This document shows positions 36,290-46,593 of a DNA stretch of 64,000 nt, piece by piece. A model generated the notes under the pieces. That model saw only the letters and a program-made list of their open reading frames with translations. It made no database searches and was not told the origin of the DNA. Every line of letters starts with the position of its first letter. The first letter of the stretch is position 1. Source of the stretch: Kiloniella spongiae. Its GTDB lineage: Bacteria > Pseudomonadota > Alphaproteobacteria > Kiloniellales > Kiloniellaceae. Made by a program: the position numbers and the translations under genes. The stretch spans positions 62,001-126,000 of the forward strand of contig NZ_LAQL01000010.1 of assembly GCF_001026905.1 (NCBI RefSeq), read 5' to 3'.

Positions 36290-36306
36290 TACCTATACAT
36301 ACCTAT
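36290..36306. promoter_or_regulatory. Tandem TACCTAT heptamers upstream of the adhesin gene
   Basis: TACCTAT occurs at 36290-36296 and 36300-36306, exactly ten bases apart, in a long AT-rich region (36130-36400) without genes. The heptamer fits the NarL-type TACYNMT and also appears upstream of mtkA. The remaining leader up to 36465 turns GC-rich and ends with GAGGAGG five bases before the ATG. Confidence 0.35.
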
Positions 36307-36465
36307 TATTACGAAATAATCATACATCTGTATGTAGTTTTTTTAATATTAAATCTATCTAAAATTTTAAATACTGTTATTATATTCGAGTCATTTTCCT
36401 CAACCGTGGCCTGACTGATTTGCCTGAGGGGGCAGCGCCAGTATTAGGAGCCCGAGGAGGCTAGA

Positions 36466-39400
36466 ATGTCAGATTCAAACACACCCCGTAATTCCGGCGA
36501 CGCTACATCTGAAATCAAAGTTTTAGAGCAAGAACCACTTCTTGCTGTAGGCCAAGAAGCCACAGAACTCTCGATTGATTTACCGGCGGTAGGTACTTCC
36601 CAATCAATAACGGCACAAGCAGGACAACGTTTACAGTTAAACTTTGATGCAACCCAGGCTGCTGCTGTTGTTGACGGGAAAAATCTGGTTTTGAATTTTG
36701 ACCTTAATGGGGACGGCACACCAGAAAGTAGCATTGTCTTTGAAAATCTGGCGGGTGATTTTGGCGACGGAGAAGCTCCTGTTCTTGTTATTGACGGTAC
36801 AGAAGTTGCGGCAAGTCAATTGATCGGACTTGTGCTGGCTCAAGCAGGAGATCTACCTCTTGAAACAGCGGCTGGTGCTGGTGCCGGTCCTACAGGTGGT
36901 GGCGGTAGTGTCTACAGTGAAGATACTGGTAGCGTTATCGACTTATTGATTGCTCAGGGTGTAATTGGACCGACTGAACTGGATTTTGGCCTACTTGGTG
37001 GTATTGATGAGATTACAGACCCTGCAGAAGGGTCGTTTGATGTTAGCTTTATTACAACATTCACAGAGGTACCAGATTTTGAAGGCGGCATATCCGGTAC
37101 TTTTGCTGGTGGATTTGAGGATTGGTTGCCCAATCAAAATTTACCAGGCGGTGATTTAAATAAAGACGATAACCCTTTTGGCGGTGAAGCCGGGGAAGAC
37201 TCCCTTGAACAGTTCGCTGCTCCTATGCAGGTCGTCTTTACCTTTACACCCACTGACAACGAGACACTCGATTTTGTTGTTATGGACGCCTTACCAGACG
37301 GCGCCCGTTTATTTATTGGTGGTTCGGAACTAGGCAATGAATATACAGGTACCTTCCCTGCTGTGATTTCCCCTGATGACTTTGGTGATGTTTTTATCCT
37401 TCCCCCACCAGATTCAGATGAAGATATTATTGTATCTGGTACAGCAGTTATCACCGACCCAGATTCAGGTTTATCAGCCGTACTTCCCTATTCTGTTGAA
37501 GCCATTATTGATGCAGCAGCAGACATGCCATTGTTATCTCTGGGACGCGATGATGGCGGCGAAGGCGGCGAAGGTGGTGAACATGACTATTCTGATATCC
37601 AAATTAGAGAGCAAATCAAAGATGGACCTAGTGATGACGGCAATGAAGTCTTCTTGGATGGTGGTAAAAATGGTGTCATTGGCGAAGAGAGCATTATCAA
37701 GCTTCCAATCAATGCAGAGCTCTGTGATAAAGACGGCTCGGAAACACTAACACTTGTCCTTTCCGGTATTCCTGCCGGATTTACTATTAATGAAGACTGC
37801 ACAAAATTACCCGAAGGCTGGGAGATATTCGGACCAATTTCAACGGATGTATCTGATCCCACAAATGAAGAAGAAGACAATGAAGATCCGAATGGAACGG
37901 TTCAATATATTGTTCGTTACACAGGAGATCTTCCTGACCCAGACGATCCGGATCTTGATTCATCAGAAACAATTGACTTTACAATGTTTAGTGGATTGGT
38001 TGCGTTCAACACCAACGACTATACAACAACAGGCGTTGATGTTGAGGGCGGTGAAGGCGGAGAAATTCCGACATTACTAACGGACGAACAATATCCTTAC
38101 CCATCGCCCGATACAGAAGATGGTGGACGCTATGTCGAAGGCCCGACACATACAAATGGACCTGTTGTCATTACTGTCAGAGCCGTTGCAGAAGAGCAAG
38201 AAACAGATATCGGTACAGATGAGTTAACGCTGGAAAATAATACTGCCTTGGCAGAAAGCAGCTTTATCTTTGATATCCAGGAAGATACTCCCGAAATCGA
38301 CACAAAAATTGCCATTAGTATTGATGAGACTGATGGTGATCAAACCAACGCCGAAAAACGTGTAACAAATGATGTCGCAGGCGTTTCAGAAGCGCAAAGC
38401 CATCTAGCAACGATAATGAGCAACGATGGCGTCACGCCACCAGATGCAATCAGCCAAGGGTTCAGACCAATTAAAGATGCCCTGAATCTATTTACTGATG
38501 GATCAAATGACGAAGCCGATGGTTCGGACGGACCTTCTGATACTGATAGTGCTTCAAGCCCATCACTATCACCACCAGATGATTTAGAAGATATACGCTT
38601 CATTGACTATAACGGCCAATACAGCGGTGTTAATACAACTGATGGATCACCTATTTACCTCTATTCCTCTTCTTCGGATTTATCAGTCGTCTATGGCCGA
38701 ACTTCGGGTGTTAGTGGCGATTTAGCTTTTGTCGTAACCATCGGATCAGACTTGCTCAATGGTGAAAATGATATCGATATCTATATTGAGCAATACGAGT
38801 CATTACAGCATCCTGATACAAAGGATCATGACGAAACAATTAGCTTTAATCTCAAGTACTACGCCACAGACGATGAAGGTGACCAAAGTGAAATTGGGCG
38901 ACTGAAAATCAAAGTGGATGACGACGGTCCGGAAATTAGCGGTCACGAATTTCTCTGCGTCGATGAAACTGACTTTGATAACGGATCTGTCATTTCCGAC
39001 TTTGGACAGTTTGATACTTTTGATTTTGGTGCAGATGGCCCGGCAGCCGATGATATACATATTGATATGTTTTCTCTTGGCACGATCAGAACAGCACAAG
39101 GGAACCACCCGGTTAACACAAGCCAGACTGGCGACACCTTGATTGGTACCGCGAATGGTGAAGAAGTTTTCAGGTTTACCGTCAATCCAGATGGAACCTA
39201 TAACTACGAACAGTATGAGGCTTTGGAACACTGGAATCCCTATAGTCATAACGAACCTCTTGGGATGCTATTTACTGTTAAAATTAAAGACGGTGATGGC
39301 GATAAAGATTATGGAAAGGTTCTGCTAAAAGTTCTGGATGACGGTCCTGATATTGGTGGTCAGGAAATGGCAATGGTCGATGAGACTGACCTGAATACAA

Positions 39401-42400
39401 GCGCATCAATAAAAGATGGCGGTACTTTTGATATCTTTGATTTCGGTGCCGATGGACCACAAACAGATTATCCTTGGACACCTCATAACGATGCCATCAG
39501 AATTTACGCAAATACCAGTGGCATCACGACCTCAGAAACCGATACGCCAATTACAACATCACAAAGTGGCAATGTCCTTACCGGATGGGCCGCCGGTGAT
39601 GTGGCTTTCACCTTTACAGTTAATCCTGATGGAACCTATGAATACGAGCAGTTTATTGCTTTGGAACACCCGGATACAGAAGATCATAATGATCCGCTGC
39701 CCATGAAATTCCACGTCAAGCTTATTGACGGGGATTGGGATTTTGACTGGGGTTCTGTTGATGTCATTGTCAAGGATGATGGCCCATCGATTTCAGTCAA
39801 TCCTCCGAATGAATTTGTTCTCAATGGTAGCTTTGAGGATGGCCATACGCTAAGCGGGGCGAACTGGGACGTATTTGAAGATCTTAGTGATGGATCCTGG
39901 AGCAACGGTGGTGTTGGTCAACCCGGTTTTGAAATCCAGCACGGCAACGTAGCAGGGCCTGCACAACATGGTGATGCCTTGCTCGAGCTTGATGCGCATG
40001 AGAATTCAATTGCCCAGCAAGATATCTCTGGCATGACCGCAGGTGAAGACTATGTATTGACCTTCCACTATCGTCCGCGTGTTGATAACGGTACGGATAC
40101 GGATGATGTGGTTATCAAATGGAATGGTGTTACTGTTGAAGATGTCACCTCGACTGATGCCCCTGGTGGATGGATTAAGTTCACAGTTGTTGTGACCGCT
40201 GGTGCCGGTACCAATAATCTTGCCTTTGAAGGTGCCGGTACCAACGAAAGCTTGGGTGGATATATTGATAACGTCTCAATTACCCATGCCCTTTGTGTTG
40301 ATGAAACCAACCTTGATCAGGATGACAGCCTTGATTTCTCTGGGCGTTTTGCCAGTAGTTTCGGCGCAGATGGTCCTGGCAGCCTGACATATGATGTCTC
40401 AGCAACAGACGGAACAGATTCCGGGTTGGTAGATACTGCCACAGGTGATCCTGTGCTACTTTACACACAAGGCGGTGATGTCTATGGACGTGTTGGCGGA
40501 CCGGGTGGAGATGTGGTTTTCAAAGTATCCGTTGATGGTAGCGGGGTTGTTACACTGGACCAACAGCGTGCACTTGAACACCCAGATGCTGACAACCCAA
40601 ATGATGCAATAAGCTTGGCATCAGGTTTGATCAATCTCACCGGCAAAATTATCGATAGTGATGGTGATCATGCTGAAGCAGTTCTTGATCTTGGAACCTC
40701 GCTTTACTTCAAGGATGATGGGCCAGTCGCTCATGATGATGAAGAATGTGTCACCGAAGTTGAAAAGGACGCCCAGCCCCAAAATATCGGTATTGTTATG
40801 GACTTTAGTGGGTCAGTCAGCAATAGCGATCTTGCAACAGAAATTGCCAGTGTAAAAACGTTCATCCAAACGCTTTTTGCTTCCGGCGCAAGTGTTTCTG
40901 TAACCCTTGTGGCCTTTGGTGATAATGCCGCAAATCTTGGCACCTTTACTGATCTTGCTTCTGCCGAGGCTGCACTTGATGGAACCAGTCGTGGTGTCAT
41001 TGATTCTGGAGCCACAGATTATGAAGCCGCCATGGAGATGCTCTTTTCTGACAGTGGGGGCGATTTCGAATATGTTCCTGGTGCTAATAACCAGGTCTTC
41101 TTCCTCAGTGACGGTGAACAGAATGACGGGGCTTCGCCGTTAAGCAATGCATCTATCGTTTTAGATAGCGGCGGGAAAGCTGATCTCCTGGACGGTGATA
41201 TCGGCTTTACAGCCGTGGGTATAGGCGGCGTTCAACCTGCTGATTTTGTCAATTTCTTTGATGGCGGCGTGGTTGCCAATAATAGCGAAGTTCTGAATGC
41301 AGCAACCTTCGAAGATCTCGCTGATGTTCTGGTCGGTACAATCGGTTTGAGCAATAGCGTTAGCGGCAATGTTGTCAATAATGACGATGCCGGCGCAGAT
41401 GGTCTGGACCGCATTTGTGACATCGAGATTGAAGGCACAACCTTTAGTGTTGATGATGCAGGTGACCTTACCGGGCCAACGGTCGGCACTCCTTCTGCCA
41501 CTTATGACGATGGAAGCAAACTTCTAACGATCACAACGGCGAAAGGTACTTTGGAAATCTATCTTGATGATCAAGGTAGCAATTCAGCCGGTGACTATAC
41601 ATACACAAGTCTTCCATCAGTGATGCATGGTGCGCCCGGATCCGCAACAGATGATGAGGTAGAAGATATCTTTACCTATTCCATTCTGGATAATGATGGT
41701 GACAAATCATCAGCTGATTTGAAAATCCGTATCAAGGATGACGAACCTGAAGCCGTTGATGACAAGGTTACAACAGTAGCTGATGCAACCTCTGTTCCCC
41801 AAAATATTGCCATTGTAATTGATCGTAGTGGATCAATTGATAATACGGAGTATCAACAAGAACTGAACGCAATCCGTTCCTTTATCGCAACACTTGCTGA
41901 AGACGGCGACCCAAGCCAATTTGCATTCTCTATTGTTGCCTTTTCGGATAGCGGATCCAGCTTCGGCACCTATGTTTGGGATGGATCTGGTGATGATTTG
42001 AATGATTTTGACGAGATCGGCGGCTCTCGAAACCTTGATAATCTACTAACCACATCTGCCATTAATAATCAATCTGGTGTCACTGATTTCAATTCTGCAT
42101 TGAATGCTTTATTTGGAAATACTGATTTCCTAGGTAACGGCATCGCCAATGCCTCGAATCATCAGGATAAGATTTTCTTTCTCAGCGACGGAAAGGTTAA
42201 TGACGGCGGCACAACAATAACAGAGACAAATAACAACAATATTACAAATAATGATATTGATGTTATTCCCGTAGCGATTGGTGAAGGTGTGAGCCCTAAT
42301 AATTTCATTGATTTCTTTGGCACGGATATAGTTCCAAGTATTGCAAACGTACTTAGTGCTAGTGGGTTTACGGATCTAGCTGATGTTTTGATTGCAACAA

Positions 42401-43986
42401 TTGGTGCTGAAGCAACAGCCACAGGTAACCTTCTAACGAATGACATAGAAGGGGCCGATGGCTTCGGATCTCCTGTTGTCATTACAGAAATCGAACACAA
42501 CGGAGTAACATACACCGATTCAGGAGACGGAAGTACGGATGGCTTTATCAATTTGCCAACTGCAAGTGGTGGGGCATTAAAGGTTAATACCGGGACAGGT
42601 AATTATGAATATTCTTCCGGTGTTGTTAATGAAGATTTTGAAGAAATCTTTACCTACACAATTGTTGACGGAGATGGTGACCCCTCTTCTGCTGATTTGA
42701 AGGTCTGTGTCAAGGAGCCAGTACCACCTGTGGCAACTGATGATCTTGTTTTAACGAATGATCTTTCTAGTGATCCCTTATCCATTGCCAAAGCAGCACT
42801 CTTGATAAATGACAACTTTATGGATACACCAAGCCCAGAACCAGATTTCATTAACCTTAATGGACATGGTTGGAATGGTGTTTCCATGGAATCAGCCGAT
42901 GTTCTATTTGACTTTTCTCGATCTGGGAATTCGGACAGTCACTTCCATTATGATCTAGAACAGAATGGTCTTGAATCCCTAGATGATGCAAGAGTGGATG
43001 TAAAACGCATCAGCAATAATCGAGGAAATGAAACAGATACTGTGAATGGTGGTAACGGTAATGAAATACTCATTGGTCGTGACACCATGGAAATCGTTAC
43101 TCGTAGGGTAATTGCCAAAGCGAGAGGTGAAGGTAGTAGCCGTAATAATGATTTCCTTCGTTTCCACTTGGCCGCTGGCGCTTCCGGTGAACATATACAG
43201 CAAATTGTAATCGATTTACGCGGTGGCAGTGATACCAATGCTTATTTTGATCCTGCGGGTTCAATAGGCAGCAGTGATTATGGCCCAACCTTTAATAATA
43301 GCTCTGGTCTCTCTTCTGGGGATGTTACTTTTTCCCCAACGAATGCAGCAAGCTCAACCCTTACAATGACTTTCGATAGTAACTCTTTCGGGGTTGGAGA
43401 TTGGTTTGATTTCAATATTGATATCGATAGGCTTAGTGGCAATGATGGCGATGACTTTGGCGATGGCGGTGTTACCTTTACTGTTACCTGGAGTGACGGA
43501 ACAACCTCAACGGGTGTTTATGATCGCTTAGGTAGAAGTGATAATTCTGAAGGCGAAGCCATTTCAACAGCAGTAGTCCCAGCGGATGATAATCTGTACG
43601 GCAATGGCGGTGATGACTTCTTGGATGGACGTGCCGGTAATGATCTGCTCGTTGGTGGAACCGGATCAGATATACTGACAGGCGGCACCGGGGCGGATAC
43701 TTTCCTCTTCTTCGGGCAAAATGTTGGCACTGATGTTGATACCATCACGGACTATGACAAAGCCGAAGGCGATATTCTGGATATCAGTGACCTGATTGCC
43801 TTTGATGACAACACAGATGTAGTTGCAAACTTTGTTCGGGCCACAGATACAGGGTCAACTACATCACTGGAAATCTCCAATGATGGTGTGACCTATACCG
43901 AAGTGGCCGTCATGGAAAACATTGATGCAACAGATATCCTGACCGTTGTTCTGGACAATGACGAACATATGATTGTCGTTGGATAA
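36466..43986 (+). CDS. Giant LapA-like RTX adhesin with two VWA domains
   Basis: This 2506-residue surface protein has no Sec signal. Residues 1-133 look like an N-terminal retention module, followed by TAAG at 134-137 and a Gly-rich linker. Then come repeated extracellular beta-domains with (V/I)DET motifs, near 619, 832, 972 and 1277 (DUF5801-like), and a jelly-roll-like insert (about 1116-1270, beginning NGSFEDG). There are two von Willebrand A domains with MIDAS DFSGS (from about 1438) and DRSGS (from about 1778). RTX repeats (GNGGDDFLDGRAGNDLL, from about 2374) end in a type I secretion signal. It should be exported by a type I system, not in this window. A strong GAGGAGG precedes the ATG. 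Confidence 0.9.
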   Translation: MSDSNTPRNSGDATSEIKVLEQEPLLAVGQEATELSIDLPAVGTSQSITAQAGQRLQLNFDATQAAAVVDGKNLVLNFDLNGDGTPESSIVFENLAGDFGDGEAPVLVIDGTEVAASQLIGLVLAQAGDLPLETAAGAGAGPTGGGGSVYSEDTGSVIDLLIAQGVIGPTELDFGLLGGIDEITDPAEGSFDVSFITTFTEVPDFEGGISGTFAGGFEDWLPNQNLPGGDLNKDDNPFGGEAGEDSLEQFAAPMQVVFTFTPTDNETLDFVVMDALPDGARLFIGGSELGNEYTGTFPAVISPDDFGDVFILPPPDSDEDIIVSGTAVITDPDSGLSAVLPYSVEAIIDAAADMPLLSLGRDDGGEGGEGGEHDYSDIQIREQIKDGPSDDGNEVFLDGGKNGVIGEESIIKLPINAELCDKDGSETLTLVLSGIPAGFTINEDCTKLPEGWEIFGPISTDVSDPTNEEEDNEDPNGTVQYIVRYTGDLPDPDDPDLDSSETIDFTMFSGLVAFNTNDYTTTGVDVEGGEGGEIPTLLTDEQYPYPSPDTEDGGRYVEGPTHTNGPVVITVRAVAEEQETDIGTDELTLENNTALAESSFIFDIQEDTPEIDTKIAISIDETDGDQTNAEKRVTNDVAGVSEAQSHLATIMSNDGVTPPDAISQGFRPIKDALNLFTDGSNDEADGSDGPSDTDSASSPSLSPPDDLEDIRFIDYNGQYSGVNTTDGSPIYLYSSSSDLSVVYGRTSGVSGDLAFVVTIGSDLLNGENDIDIYIEQYESLQHPDTKDHDETISFNLKYYATDDEGDQSEIGRLKIKVDDDGPEISGHEFLCVDETDFDNGSVISDFGQFDTFDFGADGPAADDIHIDMFSLGTIRTAQGNHPVNTSQTGDTLIGTANGEEVFRFTVNPDGTYNYEQYEALEHWNPYSHNEPLGMLFTVKIKDGDGDKDYGKVLLKVLDDGPDIGGQEMAMVDETDLNTSASIKDGGTFDIFDFGADGPQTDYPWTPHNDAIRIYANTSGITTSETDTPITTSQSGNVLTGWAAGDVAFTFTVNPDGTYEYEQFIALEHPDTEDHNDPLPMKFHVKLIDGDWDFDWGSVDVIVKDDGPSISVNPPNEFVLNGSFEDGHTLSGANWDVFEDLSDGSWSNGGVGQPGFEIQHGNVAGPAQHGDALLELDAHENSIAQQDISGMTAGEDYVLTFHYRPRVDNGTDTDDVVIKWNGVTVEDVTSTDAPGGWIKFTVVVTAGAGTNNLAFEGAGTNESLGGYIDNVSITHALCVDETNLDQDDSLDFSGRFASSFGADGPGSLTYDVSATDGTDSGLVDTATGDPVLLYTQGGDVYGRVGGPGGDVVFKVSVDGSGVVTLDQQRALEHPDADNPNDAISLASGLINLTGKIIDSDGDHAEAVLDLGTSLYFKDDGPVAHDDEECVTEVEKDAQPQNIGIVMDFSGSVSNSDLATEIASVKTFIQTLFASGASVSVTLVAFGDNAANLGTFTDLASAEAALDGTSRGVIDSGATDYEAAMEMLFSDSGGDFEYVPGANNQVFFLSDGEQNDGASPLSNASIVLDSGGKADLLDGDIGFTAVGIGGVQPADFVNFFDGGVVANNSEVLNAATFEDLADVLVGTIGLSNSVSGNVVNNDDAGADGLDRICDIEIEGTTFSVDDAGDLTGPTVGTPSATYDDGSKLLTITTAKGTLEIYLDDQGSNSAGDYTYTSLPSVMHGAPGSATDDEVEDIFTYSILDNDGDKSSADLKIRIKDDEPEAVDDKVTTVADATSVPQNIAIVIDRSGSIDNTEYQQELNAIRSFIATLAEDGDPSQFAFSIVAFSDSGSSFGTYVWDGSGDDLNDFDEIGGSRNLDNLLTTSAINNQSGVTDFNSALNALFGNTDFLGNGIANASNHQDKIFFLSDGKVNDGGTTITETNNNNITNNDIDVIPVAIGEGVSPNNFIDFFGTDIVPSIANVLSASGFTDLADVLIATIGAEATATGNLLTNDIEGADGFGSPVVITEIEHNGVTYTDSGDGSTDGFINLPTASGGALKVNTGTGNYEYSSGVVNEDFEEIFTYTIVDGDGDPSSADLKVCVKEPVPPVATDDLVLTNDLSSDPLSIAKAALLINDNFMDTPSPEPDFINLNGHGWNGVSMESADVLFDFSRSGNSDSHFHYDLEQNGLESLDDARVDVKRISNNRGNETDTVNGGNGNEILIGRDTMEIVTRRVIAKARGEGSSRNNDFLRFHLAAGASGEHIQQIVIDLRGGSDTNAYFDPAGSIGSSDYGPTFNNSSGLSSGDVTFSPTNAASSTLTMTFDSNSFGVGDWFDFNIDIDRLSGNDGDDFGDGGVTFTVTWSDGTTSTGVYDRLGRSDNSEGEAISTAVVPADDNLYGNGGDDFLDGRAGNDLLVGGTGSDILTGGTGADTFLFFGQNVGTDVDTITDYDKAEGDILDISDLIAFDDNTDVVANFVRATDTGSTTSLEISNDGVTYTEVAVMENIDATDILTVVLDNDEHMIVVG

Positions 43987-44005
43987 ACTCTAACATCACT
44001 CAAAT

Positions 44006-44035
44006 AAAAACCCCCGCTTTAACAGCGGGGGTTTT
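44006..44035 (+). terminator. Terminator of the adhesin gene
   Basis: AAAAA then CCCCCGCT / AGCGGGGG with a 5-base loop and TTTT form a strong rho-independent terminator 20 bases after the stop codon. Confidence 0.9.
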
Positions 44036-44059
44036 GTATTGTTTGTTCTTGGTTCTGTC

Positions 44060-44854
44060 TTATGGCCTGAAAACTTTCCAACCATTTACTGTTTTTAACC
44101 AAAAGGCACCCTGTGAAATTGTTGTACGCCCAGTTGCAACATCAGTTTTTTCTTCGAACTGAATTGGCCCTTGATCTTTGCTGTTCACAACCTGATAGGC
44201 CCGGCCGCCCAGAATTTTATGGATCTGAATATTCTTCGATGACTTGATCGTGTACTTGCCACTCAATAATTCAGCGACCATCCCCTTGATCATTTCAGGT
44301 GGCGGGCCACCCGCTAGTGGTAAATCTGTCATCATAGGTTCAAAGAAAGCTATATAAGTTTCTGTGTCTCCGTCGGCGGCGGCTTGATACATAACTTCAA
44401 TCGCTTCGAGCAATCCATCATCTGTCGTTACGTCACCCGTTAAATAGCTGAATGCGGGTTGGGCACCAGCTTGAAAAGTTGCACTTTGCTCCCCTGCCCC
44501 TTTTTGGTGTAGTTCAGCCAGTACATTCTGATTTTCACCCGGTTCTTCAGGAAAATCCCCCTGACAGGCAACAAAAACTTCTGCACGTCCAGTTGCTTCG
44601 GGATCATCGGTAATCAACTCAATCTGGAAATCGTTATCCCCTTCAAATAGAAAGTTAGCCGGGACTGTATTTGAATGTAATCCTTTATGATTGATAAGAA
44701 CGACATCGTTAACTCGTACAGTTAAGGTTGCAGTGTCACTTCCTTGTAAAGCAACAGCTGTAATTTCGTTACACGCGTGAACAGGCATTGCCGTTATCCC
44801 TATTGATCCCATTGTTACCAAAGCCAAACAAACAGGTTTTATGCTTTTAAACAT
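44060..44854 (-). CDS. Exported protein with NTF2-like C-terminal domain
   Basis: The 264-residue product has a signal peptide ending MPVHACN, with the first cysteine just after the cleavage region. The N-terminal half is beta-rich (about 35-110, with ACQGD). The C-terminal half (about 145-264) has helices then a curved-sheet pattern ending TTISQGAFWLKTVNGWKVFRP, which resembles an NTF2/SnoaL-type cone. I do not recognise a specific family. It lies between the adhesin terminator and the S8 protease gene, on the protease strand with a 188-base gap. Function unknown. Confidence 0.65.
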   Translation of the reverse strand: MFKSIKPVCLALVTMGSIGITAMPVHACNEITAVALQGSDTATLTVRVNDVVLINHKGLHSNTVPANFLFEGDNDFQIELITDDPEATGRAEVFVACQGDFPEEPGENQNVLAELHQKGAGEQSATFQAGAQPAFSYLTGDVTTDDGLLEAIEVMYQAAADGDTETYIAFFEPMMTDLPLAGGPPPEMIKGMVAELLSGKYTIKSSKNIQIHKILGGRAYQVVNSKDQGPIQFEEKTDVATGRTTISQGAFWLKTVNGWKVFRP

Positions 44855-45042
44855 GATACTTCCTTTTCATTCCTGACATCAGATCCGACCTGTAAAACCA
44901 AATATTTTGATTTGGCATCAAACAACCGGAAATATTCGATGTATTGTTCACAACTAGGTCGGAGCAATGAGATCAACAGTTCAATTAAAAATAATTTTCT
45001 TTTATCTTATTGTTTTTATGTGAATTTTAAATCGTTAAAGTT

Positions 45043-46593
45043 TTAACAAGTTCCTTTAAGTAATCCTGCACCATATACAGGATCTGGCCCGGGAGTACCG
45101 AGGTCAATTAATGAAAAAGATAATGCGCGCGATAAAACTTCGCGGGAAATTTTTGGGTTGTTTTTCAGAATAAGCGCAGCCACGGCCAAAGCATGGGGCG
45201 TTGCGAAGGATGTGCCTGATACATAGGCTCCTTTATTATCGGGAGTAGCAGCCCAGATATCCACACCCGGGGCTGCAAAATCAATGAAATCGCCTTGATT
45301 GGCGTCGCGGTAAATCTTTTGGCGTGAATCAATCGCAGTAACAGAGAAAACCCCGTCCAAGGCTGCGGGATAACTTTCAGGAGCTTCAGGCCCCTGATTG
45401 CCTGCGCTCGAGAAAACAATAGCTCCTTTCTCTAGGGACAGAACAAACCCTTTGTTAAGTACTCTGTTAGAAGTTGCTGTGCTCAAAGAAACATTAATCA
45501 AGCGGACCTGATTAGAAAGCAGCCAATCCAGCCCTTGTAAAACAGCAACAGTACTGGCCAGTTGATCACCAGAATGCGAGAGCCTCAAAACCACAGCGTT
45601 GTATAACGTTGTCCCGGGGATCAAACCTTGATAGCCCTGTACCGGATCATTTCCAATAAGAATAGATCCGATTGAAGTTGCATGGCTGAGATCAATGGTT
45701 TGAGTACCTAAGAAACTGCGTGATACAATCGACTGCCCAACAAAAGCAATATGGTGTTGATCAATCGCCCCATCCAATAAACCAATCGGGAAACCAAGCT
45801 GTGTATTCTGACACCCGCTATCATGCCCCCAACCAATTGCCTTCTGAGCATATAAACGTGGTTTGGCAGAGGACGTGAGGTCATTATTAAAATCAATCTC
45901 GGCATCCGGGAAAACAGCTCTGAGTTCCTGAATAACAATTGCTGCATTAGCCGTGCGTGTCTGAATGAGAACCGACTGCAAAGCATCTAGATTATACACA
46001 TCAACAACGGGTAAACCGCGTTTTTGCAACTCTGAGCGCACCGGATTTTCCTGGGTATTCTCCACAAGAATAATAACATCCTGCTCAGCAGAACTATCGC
46101 GAGAAGCAACCTTATTTGACGGACAAATTCGAACACTCAACCCGGTTTTATCGAACGTATGTTCTTTATTCTGTTGATAGAACACAAGATCGTAAGCCGT
46201 ATTAAACTCAATAATATTTTTTGGCAGGTAACTGGAAATCCTCGTCTGGGTTTTATTTAAAATTTCCAGTTCGATCAACTTGCCTGCATTATTCAATCCA
46301 AGACGGTTATTCTTCGGAATCTGATCCAGGTTCTTACCTTGAATGGTGAGTATCGTTCCTGGTCGAACGCAATTCGCCCTGAGGCCTGTAAAAATAATCT
46401 CATCCGGTTGTAGGATCTCAGGTGAACGATCATCGGGGTTGGGCGTTCCCGTCGCCCTTGCGCCTGCCGGTGTTGGTGCGGTTCCAGGTAATGTACCCGC
46501 AGGATCAACAGATGTTTGCGCAGGAAGATATTTTGGCAAACCGACTGAAAGCAGAAGGAAGCCAAGGAAAGTTAGAGAATGGCGTAACATCAC
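45043..46593 (-). CDS. Secreted S8 subtilisin-like protease with TIG-like domain
   Basis: This 516-residue protein has a signal peptide (about 1-25), a Pro-rich linker, an IPT/TIG-like beta domain (about 58-157), a prodomain-like segment (about 170-236), and an S8 domain. The catalytic triad D274 (IGLLDGAID), H304 (LSHATSI) and S462 (SGTSFATPH) is intact, with the oxyanion Asn N399 (SSAGNQG). It should act in the periplasm or outside. The start overlaps the anti-sigma stop by four bases, so it is translated together with the sigma/anti-sigma pair. A role in cutting the anti-sigma factor or its targets is inference from this coupling. Confidence 0.85.
   Translation of the reverse strand: MMLRHSLTFLGFLLLSVGLPKYLPAQTSVDPAGTLPGTAPTPAGARATGTPNPDDRSPEILQPDEIIFTGLRANCVRPGTILTIQGKNLDQIPKNNRLGLNNAGKLIELEILNKTQTRISSYLPKNIIEFNTAYDLVFYQQNKEHTFDKTGLSVRICPSNKVASRDSSAEQDVIILVENTQENPVRSELQKRGLPVVDVYNLDALQSVLIQTRTANAAIVIQELRAVFPDAEIDFNNDLTSSAKPRLYAQKAIGWGHDSGCQNTQLGFPIGLLDGAIDQHHIAFVGQSIVSRSFLGTQTIDLSHATSIGSILIGNDPVQGYQGLIPGTTLYNAVVLRLSHSGDQLASTVAVLQGLDWLLSNQVRLINVSLSTATSNRVLNKGFVLSLEKGAIVFSSAGNQGPEAPESYPAALDGVFSVTAIDSRQKIYRDANQGDFIDFAAPGVDIWAATPDNKGAYVSGTSFATPHALAVAALILKNNPKISREVLSRALSFSLIDLGTPGPDPVYGAGLLKGTC

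Noticed and set aside
36398-36465. Riboswitch-like GC-rich leader before the adhesin gene
   Set aside because: CCTCA/TGAGG pairing is possible, but I cannot match it to a known riboswitch fold by eye.
38600-40400. Repeated DNA within the adhesin as a possible CRISPR or tandem repeat array
   Set aside because: The repeats are diverged protein domains of about 140 residues or more; no short identical repeats with spacers.
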